This document shows positions 12,191-24,719 of a DNA stretch of 64,000 nucleotides, piece by piece; within the stretch, counting starts at the first letter, position 1, and each line of letters starts with the position of its first letter. The notes below the pieces were generated by a model. It was not told where the DNA came from and did not search any database. It was given only the letters and a program-made list of their open reading frames with translations. Made by a program: the position numbers and the translations under genes. This stretch comes from Tupaia tana. Lineage: Eukaryota; Chordata; Mammalia; Scandentia; Tupaiidae. The stretch lies in NCBI GenBank assembly GCA_026018925.1, contig JAKSZU010000016.1, positions 85,804,797-85,868,796 on the forward strand. The letters run 5' to 3'.

Positions 12191-12562
12191 TGTATGGTTT
12201 GATTTAGGCTTCAGGTTAGTTTAGGTTTGAACTTAGTTTGAGGGAGTAAGTTTAGGGCTACTGTTGGTTTTCGGTTCAGTGTTACGGTTGGAGTTAGTGT
12301 GAGGGTCAGGTTAGGGTTGGGGCTAAGCTTAAGGTGTCCGCCTAGGGTTAGGGTTAGGTCTATGGTTTTACTTAGCCTCCAGGTTAGTTTAGCTTAGAAC
12401 TTAGTTTGAGGGAGTACGTTTAGGGCTACTGTTAGTTTTCAGTTAGCTGTTACGGTTGGAGTAAGCGTCTGGGTCAGGTTAGGGTTGGGGTTGAGCGTAA
12501 GGTATCCGCCTACAGTTAGGGTTAGGTCTATGGTTTGAGTTCGGCTTCAGGTTACTTTTGGT

Positions 12563-13563
12563 TTGAACTTAGTTTGAGGGAGTAAGTTTAGGTCTACTGA
12601 TAGTTTTCTGTTCAGTGTTAAGGTTGGAGTTAGCTTGAGGTTGAGGTTAGGGTTTGGGTTAAACTTAAGGTGTCCGTCTAGGGTTAGGGTTAGGTCTATG
12701 GTTTGATTTAGGTTTTAGGTTAGGTTAGGTTTGAACTTAGTTTGAGGGAGTAAGTTTAGGGCTACTGTGAGTTTTCGGTTCAGTGTTATGGTTGGAGTTA
12801 GCATCAGGGTCAGGTTAGGGTTGGGGTTAAGCTTAAGGTGTCCGCCTAGGGCTAGGGTTAGGTCTATGGTTTGAGTTAGGCTTCAGGTTAGGTTAGGTTT
12901 GAACTTAGTTTGAGGGAGTAAGTTTAGGGCTACTGTTAGTTTTCGATTCAGTGTTACGGTTGAAGTTAGCATCAGGGTCAGGTTTGGGTTGGGGTTGAGC
13001 TTAAGGTGTCCGCATAGGTTTAGGGTTAGTTCTATGGTTTGAGTTAGCCTTTAGGATAGGTTAGGTTTGAACTTAGTTTGAGGGAGTAAGTTTAGGGCTA
13101 CTGTTAGTTTTTGATTCAGTGTTACGGTTGAAGTTAGCATCGGGGTCAGGTTAGGTTTTGGGTTGAGCTTAAGTTGTCAGCCTAGGGTTAGGGTTAGGTG
13201 TATGGTTTGACTTAGGCTTCAGGTTAGGTTGGGTTTGAACTTACTTTGAGTGAGTAAGTTTAGGGCTACTGTGAGTTTTCGGTTCAGTGTTTCTGTTGGA
13301 GTTAGTGTCAGGGTCAGGTTAGGGTTTGGGTTGAGCTTAAGGTGTCCACCTAGGGTTAGGGTTAGGTCTATGGTTTGAATTAGGCTTCAGGTTAGGTTAG
13401 GTTTGAACTTAGTTTGAGGGAGTAAGTTTAGGGCTACTGTTAGTTTCCTGTTCAGTGTTACGGTTGGAGTTAGTGTGAGGGTCAGGTTAGGGTTGGAGTT
13501 GAGCTTAAGGTGCCCGCTTAGGGTTAGGGTTAGGTCTATGGTTTGAGTTAGGCTTCCTGTTAC
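12563..13563 (+). repeat. Multi-monomer block, partner of 2,480-3,480
   Basis: Second copy of the six-unit block at 2,480-3,480, recognised by the same rare variants (GCTTGAGGTTGAGG, AGCATCGGGGTCAGG, GTTTTTGATTCAG). Similarity fades near 13,560, where the neighbouring unit class changes. Confidence 0.8.
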
Positions 13564-14134
13564 GTTAGGTTTGAACTTAGTTTGAGGGAGTAAGTTTAGG
13601 GCTACTGTTAGTTTTCGGTTCAGTGTTACGGTTGGAGTTAACATCAGGGTCAGTTTTGGGTTCGGGTTAAGCTTAAGGTGTCCACCTAGGGTTAGGGTTA
13701 GGTGTATGGTTTGACTTAGGCTTCAGGTTAGGTTAGGTTTGAACTTAGTTTGAGTGAGTAAGTTTAGGGCTACTGTGAGTTTTCGGTTCAGTGTTTCCGT
13801 TGGAGTTACTGTCAGGGTCAAGTTAGGGTGGGGGTTAAGCTTAAAGTGTCCACCTAGGGTTAGGGTTCGGTCTATGGTTTTACTTAGTCTTCAGGTTAGG
13901 TAAGGTTTGAACTTAGTTTGAGGGATTAAGTTTAGGGCTACTGTTAGTTATTAGTTAACTGTTACGGTTGGAGTAAGCGTCAGGGTCAGGTTAGGTTTGG
14001 GGTTGAGCGTAAGGTGTCCGCCTAGGGTTAGGGTTAGGTGTACGGTTTGAGTTTGGCTTCAGGTTACTTTTGGTTTGAAGTTAGTTTGAGGGTGTATGTT
14101 TAGGGCTACTGATAGTTTTCTGTTCAGTGTTACG

Positions 14135-14214
14135 GTTGGAGTTAGCGTGTGGGTCAGGTGTTAGCGTGAGGGAGTAAGTTTAGGGCTACTGTTAGTTTTC
14201 GGTTCAGTGTTATG
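14135..14214 (+). repeat. Truncated 80-bp monomer
   Basis: Anchors GTTGGAGTTAGC at 14,135 and 14,215 are only 80 bp apart, so 88 bp of the usual 168 are missing. The break joins GGGTCAGGTG to TTAGCGTGAGGGAGTAAG, where a second TTAGCGTGAGG abuts TGAGGGAGTAAG; short GAGGG-type homology could have guided the join. It is the only large internal deletion noticed in the window and lies just left of the A/B subfamily junction. Confidence 0.85.
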
Positions 14215-14389
14215 GTTGGAGTTAGCATCAGGGTCAGGTTAGGGTTGGGGTTAAGCTTAAGGTGTCCGCCTCGGGTTAGGGTTAGGTCTATGGTTTGAGT
14301 TAGGCTTCAGGTTAATTTAGGTTTGAACTTAGTTTGAGGGAGTAAGTTTAGGGGTACTGTAAGTTTTCGATTCAGTGTTACGGTTGAAG

Positions 14390-14550
14390 TTAGCATCAGG
14401 GTCAGGTTAGGGTTTGGGTTGAGCTTAAGGTGTCCGCATAGGGTTAGGGTTAGGTCTATGGTTTGAGTTAGCCTTCAGGATAGGTTAGGTTTGAACTTAG
14501 TTTGAGGGAGTATGTTTAGGGCTACTGTTAGTTTTCGGTTCAGTGTTACA
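14390..14550 (+). other. Subfamily A to B junction
   Basis: The last GAAGTTAGCATC unit (A type) is near 14,381. The first GGAGATAGCGTCAGG unit (B type) is near 14,551. From about 14,745 onwards GTTAAGCATAAGG and other B markers are common, and A markers do not return. The unit register is kept across the change, as expected for homologous unequal exchange between two arrays, or for the edge of a homogenised domain. Confidence 0.75.
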
Positions 14551-15659
14551 GTTGGAGATAGCGTCAGGGTCAGGTTAGGGTTGGGGTTGAGCTTAAGGTG
14601 TCCGCCTAGGGTTAAGGTTAGGTGTATGGTTTGATTTAGGCTTCAGATTAGGTTAGGTTTGAAGTTAGGTTGAGGGAGTAAGTTTAGGGCTACTGTTAGT
14701 TTTCGGTTAACTGTTACAGTTGGAGTAAGTGTCAGGGTCAGGTTAGGGTGGGGGTTAAGCATAAGGTGTCCGCCTAGTGTTAGGGTTAGGTCTATGGTTT
14801 CATTTAGGATTCAGGTTAGCTTAGGATTGAACTTAGTTTGAGGGAGTAAGTTTAGGGCTACTGTTAGTTTTCGGGTAACTGTTACTGTTGGAGTTTGCGT
14901 CAGGGCCCGGTTAGGGTTGTGGTTGAGCTTAAGGTGTCCGCCTAGGGTTAGGGTTAGGTCTGTGGTTTGAGTTAGGCTTCAGGTTAGGTTAGGTTTGAAC
15001 TTAGTTTTAGGGAGTAAGTTTAGGGCTACTGTTAGTTTTCGGTTAACTGTTACAGTTGGAGTAAGCGTCAGGGTCAGGTTAGGGTGGGGATTAAGCATAA
15101 GGTGTCCGCCTAGGGTTAGGGTTAGGTCTACGATTTGATTTAGGCTTCAGGTTAGGTTAGGTTTGAACTTAGTTTGAGGGAGAAAGTTTAGGGCTACTGT
15201 TAGTTTTCGGTTAACTGTTACGGTTGGAGTAAGCGTCAGGGTCAGGTTAGGTTTGGGGTTGAGCTTAAGGTGTCCGCCTAGGGTTAGGGTTAGGTGTATG
15301 GTTTGATTTAGGCTTCAGGTTAGGTAAGGTTTGAACTTAGTTTGAGGGAGTAAGTTTAGGGCTACTGTTAGTTTTCGTTTAACTGTTACGGTTGGAGTAA
15401 GCGTCAGGGTCAGGTTAGGGTTGGGTTTGAGCTTCAGGTGTCCGCCTAGGGTTAGGGTTAGGTCTGTGGTTTGAGTTATGCTTCAGGTTAGGTTAGGATT
15501 GAACTTAGTTTGAGGGAGTAAGTTTAGGGCTACTGTTAGTTTTCGGTTCAGTGTTACGGTTGGAGATATCGTCAGGGTCAGGTTAGGTTTGGGTTGGAGC
15601 TTCAGGTGTCCGCGTAGGGTTAGGGTTAGGTCTATGGTTTGAGTTAGGCTTAAGGTTAC

Positions 15660-16860
15660 GTTAGGTTTGAACTTAGTTTGAGGGAGTAAGTTTAGGGCTA
15701 CTGTTAATTTTCGGTTCAGTGTTATGGTTGGATTTAGCCTCAGGGTCAGGTTAGGGTTGGGGTTAAGCTTAAGGTGTCCGCCTATGGTTAGGGTTAGGTC
15801 TATTGTTTGAGTTAGGCTTCAGGTTAGGTTAGGTTTGAACTTAGTTTGAGGGAGTAAGTTTAGGGCTAATGTTAGTTTTCGGTTCAGTGTTACGGTCGGA
15901 GTTAGCGTGAGGGTTATGTTAGGGTTGGGGTTGAGCTTAAGGTGTCCACCTAGGGTTAGGGTTAGGTCTGTGGTTTGAGTTAGGCTTCAGGTTAGGTTAG
16001 GTCTGAACTTAGTTTGAGGGAGTAAGTTTAGGGCTACTGTTAGTTTCCTGTTCAGTGTTACGGTTGGAGTTAGCGTGAGGGTCTAGTTAGGGTTGGGGTT
16101 GAGCTTAAGGTGTCCGCCTAGGGTTAGGGTTAGGTGTATGGTTTGATTTTGCCTTCTGGTTAGGTTAGGTTTGAACTTAGTATGAGGGAGTAAGTTTAGG
16201 GCTACTGTGAGTTTTCGGGTAACTGTTACGGTTGGAGTTAGCGTCCGGGCCAGGTTAGGGTTGAGGTTGAGCTTATGGTGTCCGCCTAGGGTTAGGGTTA
16301 GGTGTATGGTTTGATTTAGGCTTCAGGTTAGGTTATGTTTGAACTTAGTTTGAGGGAGTAAGTTTAGGGCTACTGTTAGTTTTCGGTTAACTGTTACAGT
16401 TGAAGTAAGCGTCAGGGTCAGGTTAGGTTTGGGGTTGAAGTTAAGGTGTCCGCCTACCGTTAGGGTTAGGTGTATGGTTTGATTTAGGCTTCAGGTTAGG
16501 TTAGGTTTGAACTTAGTTTGAGGGAGTAAGTTTAGGGCTACTGTTAGTTTTTGGGAAACTGTTACGGTTGGAGTTAGCGTCAGGGCCAGGTTAGGGTTTG
16601 GGTTGAGCTTATGGTGTCCGCCTAGGGTTAGGGTTAGGTCTATTGTTTGAGTTAGGCATCAGGTTAGGTTAGGTTTGAACTTAGTTTGAGGGAGTAAGTT
16701 TAGGGCTACTGTTAGTTTTCGATTCAGTATTATGGTTGGAGTTAGCGTGAGGGTCAGGTTAGGGTTGGGGTTGAGCTTAAGGTGTCCGCCTAGTGTTAGG
16801 GTTAGGTCTGTGGTTTGATTTAGGCTTTAGGTTAGGTTACGTTTGAACTTAGATTGAGTG
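15660..16860 (+). repeat. TAATTTTCGG cassette, left-most copy
   Basis: Ordered run of about seven unit types: CTGTTAATTTTCGG with GGATTTAGCCTCAGG and CCTATGGTTAGG; GCTAATGTTAG with GGTCGGAG; CTGTTCAG with a TAGTTAGGG stretch; TTTTGCCTTCTGG with AGTATGAGGG; GTCCGGGCC; GTTGAAGTAAGCG; and GGGAAACTG. The same order recurs near 25.6, 33.0, 45.3 and 50.6 kb, and partly near 57.5 kb. This copy differs from the others at more positions. Confidence 0.8.
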
Positions 16861-18539
16861 AGTAACTTTAGGGCTACTGTTAGTTTTCGGTTCAGTGTTA
16901 CGGTTGGAGATAGCGTCAGGGTCAGGTCAGGGTGGGGTTTAGCTTAATGTGTCCGCCTAGGGTTAGGGTTAGGTGTATGGTTTGATTTAGGCTTCAGGTT
17001 AGGTTAGGTTTGAAGATAGTTTGAGGGAGTAAGTTTAGGGCTACTGTTAGTTTTCGGTTAACTGTTACAGTTGGAGTAAGCGTCAGGGTCAGGTTAGGGT
17101 GGGGGTTAAGCATAAGGTGTCCGCCTAGGGTTAGGGTTAGGTCTGTGATTTGATTTAGGCTTCAGGTTAGGTTAGGTTTGAACTTAGTTTGAGGGAGAAA
17201 GTTTAGGGCTACTGTTAGTTTTCGGTTAACTGTTATTTTGGAGTAAGCGTCAGGGTCAGGTTAGGGTTGGGGTTGAGCTTCAGGTGTCCGCCTATTGTTA
17301 AGGTTAGGTCTATGATTTGAGTTAGGCTTCAGGTTAGGGTAGGATTGAACTTAGTTTGAGCGAGTAAGTTTAGGGCTACTCTTAGTTTTCGGTTCAGTGA
17401 TATGGTTGGAGTTAGCCTGGAGGTCAGGTTAGGGTTGGGGTTGTGCTTAAGGTGTCCGCCTAGGGTTAGGGTTAGGTGTATGGTTTGATTTAGGCTTCAG
17501 GTTAGGTTAGGTTTGAACTTAGTTTGAGGGAGTAAGTTTAGGGCTACCGCTAGTTTTCGGGAAACTGTTACGTTTGGAGTTAGCGTCAGGGCCAGGTTAG
17601 GGTTGGGGTTGAGATTAAGGTGTGCGCCTAGGGTCAGGGTTAGGTGTATGGTTTCATTTAGGCTTCAGGTTAGGATAGGTTTGAACTTAGTTTGAGTTAG
17701 TAAGTTTAGGGCTATTGATAGTTTTCGTTTAACTGTTACGGTTGGAGTAAGCGTCAGGGTCAGGTTAGGGTGGGGGTTAAGCATAAGTTGTCCACCTAGG
17801 GTTAGGGTTAGGTCTATGGTTTCATTTAGGCTTTAGGTTAGGTTAGGATTGATCTTAGTTTGAGGGAGTAAGTTTAGTGCTACTGTTAGTTTTCGGGTAA
17901 CTGTTACTGTTGGAGTTAGTGTCAGGGCAAGGTTAGGGTTGGGGTTGAGCTTAAGGTGTCCGCCTAGGGTTAGGGTTAGGTCTGTGGTTTGTGTTAGGCT
18001 TCAGATTAGGTTAGGTTTGAACTTAGTTTTAGGGAGTAAGTTTAGGGCTACTGTTAGTTTTCGGTTCAGTGTTACGGTTGGAGATAGCGTCAGGGTCAGG
18101 TTAGGGTTGGGGTTGACCTTCAGGTATCCACCTAGGGTTAGGGTTAGGTCTATGGTTTGAGTTAGGCTTCAGGTTAGGTTAGGTTTGAACTTAGTTTGAG
18201 GGAGTAAATTTAGGGTTACTGCTAGTTTTCTCTTTAGTGTTACGGTTGGAGTTAGCGTGAGGGGCAGGTTAGGGTTGGGTTTGAGCTTCAGGTGGCCGCC
18301 TAGGGTTAGGGTTAGGTGTATGGTTTGATTTAGGCTTCAGGTTAGGTTAGGTTTGAACTTAGTTTGAGGGAGTAAGTTTAGCGCTACTGTTAGTTTTCGG
18401 GTAACTGTTACTGTTGGAGTTAGCGTGAGGGTCAGGTTAGGGTTGGGGTTGAGCTTAAGGTGTCTGCCTAGGGTTAGGGTTAGGTCTGTGGTTTGAGGTA
18501 GGCTTCAGGTTAGGTTAGGTTTGAACTTAGTTTGAGGGA

Positions 18540-19435
18540 GTAAGTTTAGGGCTACTGTTAGTTTTCGGTTCAGTGTTACGGTTGGAGATAGCGTCAGGGT
18601 CAGGTTAGGGTTGGGGTTGAACTTAAGGTGTCCGCCTAGGGTTAGGGTTAGGTGTATGGTTAGATTTAGGCTTCAGGTTAGGTTAGGTTTGAACTTAGTT
18701 TGAGGGAGTAAGTTTAGGGCTACTGTTAGTTTTCTGGAAACTGTTACTGTTGGAGTTAGAATCAGGGCCAGGTTAGGGTTGGGGTTGAGCTTCAGGTGTC
18801 CGCCTAGGGTTAGGGTTAGGTGTATGGTTTGATTTAGGCTTCAGGTTAGGTTAGGTTTGAAGTTAGTTTCAGGGAGTAAGTTTAGGGGTACTGTTATTTT
18901 TCGGTTAACTCTTACAGTTGGAGTAAGTGTCAGGGTCAGGTTAGGGTGGGCTTAAGCATAAGGTGTCCGCCTACGGTTAGGGTTAGGTCTATGATTTGAT
19001 TTAGGCTTCAGGTTAGGTTAGGTTTGAACTTAGTTTGAGGGAGTCAGTTTAGGGCTACTGTTAGTTTTTGGTTAACTGTTACGGTTGGAGTAAGCGTCTG
19101 TCTCAGGTTAGGGTGGGGGTTAAGCTTAAGGTGTCCGCCTAGGGTTAGGGTTAGGTCTATGGTTTCATTTAGTCTTCAGGTTAGGTTAGGATTTAACTTA
19201 GTTTGAGGGTATAAGTTTAGGGCTACTGTTAGTTTTCAGTTCAGTGTTAAGTTTGGAGATAGCGTGAGCGTCCGGTTAGGGTTGGGATTGAGCTTAAGGT
19301 GTCCGCCTAGGGTTACGGTTAGGTCTGTGGTTTGAGTTAAGCTTCAGGTTAGGATAGGTTTGAACTCAGTTTTAGGGAGTAAGTTTAGGGCTGCTATTAG
19401 TTTTCGGTTCAGTGTTACGGTTGGAGATAGCGTCA
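18540..19435 (+). repeat. Five-monomer block, partner of 20,889-21,784
   Basis: Recurs 2,349 bp to the right (14 monomers less 3 bp). Shared private variants are GGTGGGCTTAAGCATAAGG (one or two G shorter than usual), GGGAGTCAGTTTAGG, TTCATTTAGTCTTCAGG, AGGATTTAACTTAG, GAGGGTATAAG, GTGAGCGTCCGG and GGGCTGCTATTAG. The copies differ at only a few sites. Confidence 0.85.
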
Positions 19436-20888
19436 GGGCCAGGTTAGGGTTGGGGTTGAGATTAAGGTGTCCGCCTAGGGTTAGGGTTAGGTGTATGGTT
19501 TCATTTAGGCTTCACGTTAGGATAGGTTTGAACTTAGTTTGAGGGAGTAAGTTTAGGGCTACTGATAATTTTCGTTTCACTATTACGGTTGGAGTAAGCG
19601 TCAGGGTCAGCTTAGGGTGGGGTTAAGCATAAGGTGTCCGCCTAGGGTTAGGTTTAGGTCTATGGTTTCATTTAGGCTTCAGGTTAAGTTAGGTTTGAAC
19701 TTAGTTTGAGGGAGTAAGTTTAGGGCTACTGTTAGTTTTCGGGTAACTGTTACTGTTGGAGTTAGCCTCAGGGCCCGGTTAGGGTTGGGGTTGAGCTTAA
19801 GGTGTCCGCCTAGGGTTAGGGTTAGGTCTGTGGTTTGAGTTAGGCTTCAGGTTACGTTAGGTTTGAACTTAGTTTGAGAAAGTAAGTTTAGGGCTACTGT
19901 TAGTTTTCGATACAGTGTTACGGTTGGAGTTAGCGTGAGGGTCATGTTAGGGTTGGGGTTGAGCTTAAGGTGTCTGCCTAGGGTTAGGGTTAGGTCTGTG
20001 GTTTGAGTTAGGCTTTAGGTTAGGTTAGGTTTGAACTTAGTTTGAGGCAGTCAGTTTAGGGGAACTGTTAGTTTTCGGTTAACTGTTACGGTTGGAGTAA
20101 GCGTCAGGGTCAGGTTAGGTTTGGGGTTGAGCTTAAGGTGTCCGCCTAGGGTTAGGGTAGGTGTATGGTTTGATTTAGGCTTCAGGTTAGGTTAAGTTTG
20201 ATCTTAGTTTGAGGGAGTAAGTTTAGGTCTACTGTTAGTTTTCGGTTCAGTGTTACGTTTGGAGTTAGCGTGAGGGTCCGTTTAGGGTTGGGGTTGAGCT
20301 TAAGGTGTCCGCCTAGGGTTAGGGTTAGGTCTGTGGTTTGAGTTATGCTTCAGGTTAGGCTAGGATTGAACTTAGTTTGAGGGAGTAAGTTTAGGGCTAC
20401 TGTTAGTTTTCGGTTCAGTGTTACGGTTCGAGATAGCGTGAGGGTCAGGTTAGGTTTGGGTTTGAGCTTAAGGTGTCCGCGTAGGGTTAGGTTTAGGTCT
20501 ATGGTTTGAGTTAGGCTTCAGGTTAGGTTAGGTCTGAACTTAGTTTGAGGGAGTAAGTTTAGGGCTACTGTTAGTTTTCTGCTCAGTGTTACGGTTGGAG
20601 TTAGCGTGAGGGTCTAGTTAGGGTTGGGGTTGAGCTTAAGGTGTCCGCCTAGGGTTAGGGTTAGGGGTATGGTTTGATTTTGCCTTCTGGTTAGGTTAGG
20701 TTTGAACTTAGTTTGAGGGAGTAAGTTTAGGGCTACTGTTAGTTTTCGGTTCAGTGTTACAGTTGGAGTTAGCGTCAGGGTCAGGTTAGGGTTGGGGTTG
20801 AGCTTCAGGTGTCCGCCTAGGGTTAGGGTTAGGTCTGTGGTTTGAGTTAGGCTTCAGGTTAGGTTAGGATTGAACTTAGTTTGAGGGA

Positions 20889-21784
20889 GTAAGTTTAGGG
20901 CTACTGTTAGTTTTCGATTCAGTGTTACGGTTGGAGATAGCGTCAGGGTCAGGTTAGGGTTGGGGTTGAGCTTAAGGTGTCCGCCTAGGGTTAGGGTTAG
21001 GTGTATGGTTTGATTTAGGCTTCAGGTTAGGTTAGGTTTGAACTTAGTTTGAGGGAGTAAGTTTAGGGCTACTGTTAGTTTTCGGGAAACTGTTACTGTT
21101 GGAGTTAGCATCAGGGCCAGGTTAGGGTTGGGGTTGAGCTTAAGGTGTCCGCCTAGGGTTAGGGTTAGGTGTATGGTTTGATTTACGCTTCAGGTTAGGT
21201 TAGGTTTGAAGTTAGTTTCAGGGAGTAAGTTTAGGGCTACTGTTAGTTTTCGGTTAACTGTTACAGTTGGAGTAAGTGTCACTGTCAGGTTAGGGTGGGC
21301 TTAAGCATAAGGTGTCCGCCTAGGGTTAGGGTTAGGTCTATGATTTGATTTAGGCTTCAGGTTAGGTTAGGTTTGAACTTAGTTTGAGGGAGTCAGTTTA
21401 GGGCTACTGTTAGTTTTTGGTTAACTGTTACGGTTGGAGTAAGCGTCTGGCTCAGGTTAGGGTGGGGGTTAAGCTTAAGGTGTCCGCCTAGGGTTAGGGT
21501 TAGGTCTATGGTTTCATTTAGTCTTCAGGTTAGGTTAGGATTTAACTTAGTTTGAGGGTATAAGTTTAGGGCTACTGTTAGTTTTCAGTTCAGTGTTATG
21601 TTTGGAGATAGCGTGAGCGTCCGGTTAGGGTTGGGATTGAGCTTAAGGTGTCCGCCTAGGGTTACGGTTAGGTCTGTGGTTTGAGTTAAGCTTCAGGTTA
21701 GGATAGGTTTGAACTCAGTTTTAGGGAGTAAGTTTAGGGCTGCTATTAGTTTTCGGTTCAGTGTTACGGTCGGAGATAGCGTCA
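20889..21784 (+). repeat. Five-monomer block, partner of 18,540-19,435
   Basis: Second copy of the block at 18,540-19,435, with the same rare variants. Similarity ends near 21,784, where the partner changes from an AGGGTCAGG to an AGGGCCAGG unit. Confidence 0.85.
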
Positions 21785-22859
21785 GGGTCAGGTTAGGGTT
21801 GGAGTTGAGCTTAAGGTGTCCACCTAGGGTTAGGGTTAGGTCTGTGGTTTGATTTAGGCTTCAGGTTAGGTTACGTTTGAACTTAGTTTGAGTGAGTAAG
21901 TTTAGGGCTACTGTTAGTTTTCGATTCAGTGTTACGGTTGGAGATAGTGTCAGGGCCAGGTTAGGGTTGAAGTTGAGCTTATGGTGTCTGCCTAGGGTTA
22001 GGGTTAGGTTTATGGTTTGATTTAGGCTTCAGGTTAGGTTATGTTTGAACTTAGTTTGAGGGAGTAAGTTTAGGGATACTGTTAGTTTTCGGTTAACTGT
22101 TACAGTTGAAGTAAGCGTCAGGGTCAGGTTACGTTTGGGGTTGAAGTTAAGGTGTCCGCCTAGGGTTAGGATTAGGTGTGTGGTTTTATTTAGGCTTCAG
22201 GTTAGGTTAGGTTTGAACTTAGTTTGAGGGAGTAAGTTTAGGGCTACTGTTAGTTTTTGGGAAACTGTTACGGTTGGAGTTAGCGTCAGGGCCAGGTTAG
22301 GGTTTGGGTTGAGCTTATGGTGTCCGCCTAGGGTTAGGGTTAGGTCTATTGTATGAGATAGGCATCAGGTTAGGTTAGGTTTGAACTTAGTTTGAGGGAG
22401 TAAGTTTAGGGCTACTGTTAGTTTTCGATTCAGTGTTACGGTTCGAGTTAGCGTGAGGGTCAGGTTAGGGTTGGGGTTGAGCTTAAGGTGTCCGCCTAGG
22501 GTTAGGGTTAGGTCTGTGGTTTGATTTAGGCTTCAGGTTAGGTTACGTTTGAACTTAGTTTGAGTGAGTAACTTTAGGGCTACTGTTAGTTTTCGGTTCA
22601 GTGTTACGGTTGGAGATAGCGTCAGGGTCAGGTTAGGGTTGGGGTTGAGCTTAAGGTGTCCGCCTAGGGTTAGGGTTAGGTGTATGGTTTGATTTAGGCT
22701 TCAGGTTAGGTTAGGTTTGAAGTTAGTTTGAGGGAGTAAGTTTAGGGCTACTGTTAGTTTTTGGGAAACTGTTACGGTTGGAGTTAGCGTCAGGGCCAGG
22801 TTAGGGTTGGGGTTGAGATTAAGGTGTCCGCCTAGGGTTAGGGTTAGGTGTATGGTTTC

Positions 22860-23100
22860 ATTTACGCTTCAGGTTAGGATAGGTTTGAACTTACGTTGAG
22901 GGAGTAAGTTTAGGGCTACTGATAGTTTTTGGGAAACTGTTACGGTTGGAGTTAGCGTCAGGGCCAGGTTAGGGTTTGGGTTGAGCTTAAGGTGTCCGCC
23001 TACGGTTAGGGTTAGGTCTATTGTTTGAGTTAGGCATCAGGTTAGGTTAGGTTTGAACTTAGTTTGAGTGAGTAACTTTAGGGCTACTGTTAGTTTTCGG
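22860..23100 (+). repeat. Short block repeated 1,680 bp downstream
   Basis: The segment around CTGATAGTTTTTGGGAAACTG, GGTTTGGGTTGAGC, CCTACGGTTAGG and GGCATCAGG recurs at about 24,540-24,780 with an exact 10-monomer (1,680 bp) offset. This is a local duplication next to the left edge of the large higher-order repeat. Confidence 0.7.
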
Positions 23101-24719
23101 TTCAGTGTTACGGTTGGAGTTAGCGTGAGGGTCAGGTTAGGGTTGGGGTTGAGCTTAAGGTGTCCGCCTAGGGTTAGGGTTAGGTCTGTGGTTTGATTTA
23201 GGCTTCAGGTTAGGTTACGTTTGAACTTAGTTTGAGTGAGTAACTTTAGGGCTACTGTTAGTTTTCGGTTCAGTGTTACGGTTGGAGATAGCGTCAGGGT
23301 CAGGTTAGGGTTGGGGTTGAGCTTAAGGTGTCCGCCTAGGGTTAGGGTTAGGTGTATGGTTTGATTTAGGCTTCAGGTTAGGTTAGGTTTGAAGTTAGTT
23401 TGAGGGAGTAAGTTTAGGGCTACTGTTAGTTTTCGGTTAACTGTTACAGTTGGAGTAAGCGTCAGGGTCAGGTTAGGGTGGGGGTTAAGCATAAGGTGTC
23501 CGCCTAGGGTTAGGGTTAGATCTATGATTTGATTTAGGCTTCAGGTTAGGTTAGGTTTGAACTTAGTTTGAGGGAGAAAGTTTAGGGCTACTGTTAGTTT
23601 TCGGTTAACTGTTACTTTTGGAGTAAGCGTCAGGGTCAGGTTAGGTTTGGGATTGAGCTTAAGGTGTCCGCCTAGGGTTAGGGTTAGGTGTATGTTTTGA
23701 TTAAGGCTTCAGGTTAGTTTAGGTTTGAACTTAGTTTGAGGGAGTAAGTTTAGGGCTACTGTTAGTTTTCGTTTAACTGTTATGGTTGGAGTAAGCGTCA
23801 GGGTCAGGTTAGGGTTGGGGTTGAGCTTAAGGTGTCCGCCTAGGGTTAGGGTTAGGTCTGTGGTTTGAGTTAGGCTTCAGGTTAGGTTAGGATTGAACAT
23901 AGTTTGAGGGAGTAAGTTTAGGGCTACTGTTAGTTTTCGGTTCAGTTTTACGGTTGGAGATAGCGTCAGGGTCAGGTTAGGGTTGGGTTTGAGCTTCAGG
24001 TGTCCGCCTAGGGTTAGGGTTAGGTCTATTGTTTGAGTTAGGCATCAGGTTAGGTTAGGTTTGAACTTAGTTTGAGGGAGTAAGTTTAGGGCTACTGTTA
24101 GTTTTCGATTCAGTGTTATGGTTGGAGTTAGCGTGAGGGTCAGGTTAGGGTTGGGGTTGAGCTTAAGGTGTCTGCCTAGGGTTAGGGTTAGGTCTGTGTT
24201 TTGAGTTAGGCTTCAGGTTAGGTTAGGTTTGAACTTAGTTTGAGGGAGTAAGTTTAGGGCTACTGTTAGTTTTCGGTTCAGTATTACGGTTGGAGTTAGC
24301 GTCAGGGTCAGGGTAGGGTTGGGGTTGAGCTTATGGTGTCCGCCTAGGGTTAGGGTTACGTGTATGGTTTGTTTTAGGCTTCAGGTTAGTTTATGTTTGA
24401 ACTTAGTTTGAGGGAGTAAGTTTAGGGCTACTCTTAGTATTCGGTTAACTGTTACAGTTGGAGTAAGCGTCAGGGTCAAGTTAGGTTTGGGGTTGAGCTT
24501 AAGGTGTCCGCTTAGGGTTAGGGTTAGGTGTATGGTTTCATTTAGGCTTCAGGTTAGGATAGGTTTGAATTTAGTTTGAGGGAGTAAGTTTAGGGCTACT
24601 GATAGTTTTTGGGAAACTGTTACGGTTGGAGTTAGCGTCAGGGCCAGGTTAGGGTTTGGGTTGAGCTTAAGGTGTCCGCCTACGGTTAGGGTTAGGTCTA
24701 TTTTTTGAGTTAGGCATCA

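Larger units (their letters stand above)
1..14540 (+). repeat. Subfamily A domain of the array
   Basis: About 86 monomers with variants that are rare or absent to the right. These include GGTTGAAGTTAGCATCAGG, the TGTTTCTGTTGGAGTTAGTGTC class (usually paired with TGTCCACC and TTTTACTTAGGC), the GAGTTCGGCTTCAGG...TTACTTTTGGTTTGAAC class, the TTACATTTAGAGTTAGC...CATGTTAGTG class, and CTTCCTGTTACGTTAGG. Subfamily B markers (GGAGATAGCG, GGGAAACTG, GTTAAGCATAAGG) are not seen here. The domain contains several multi-monomer duplications, listed separately. Confidence 0.85.
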
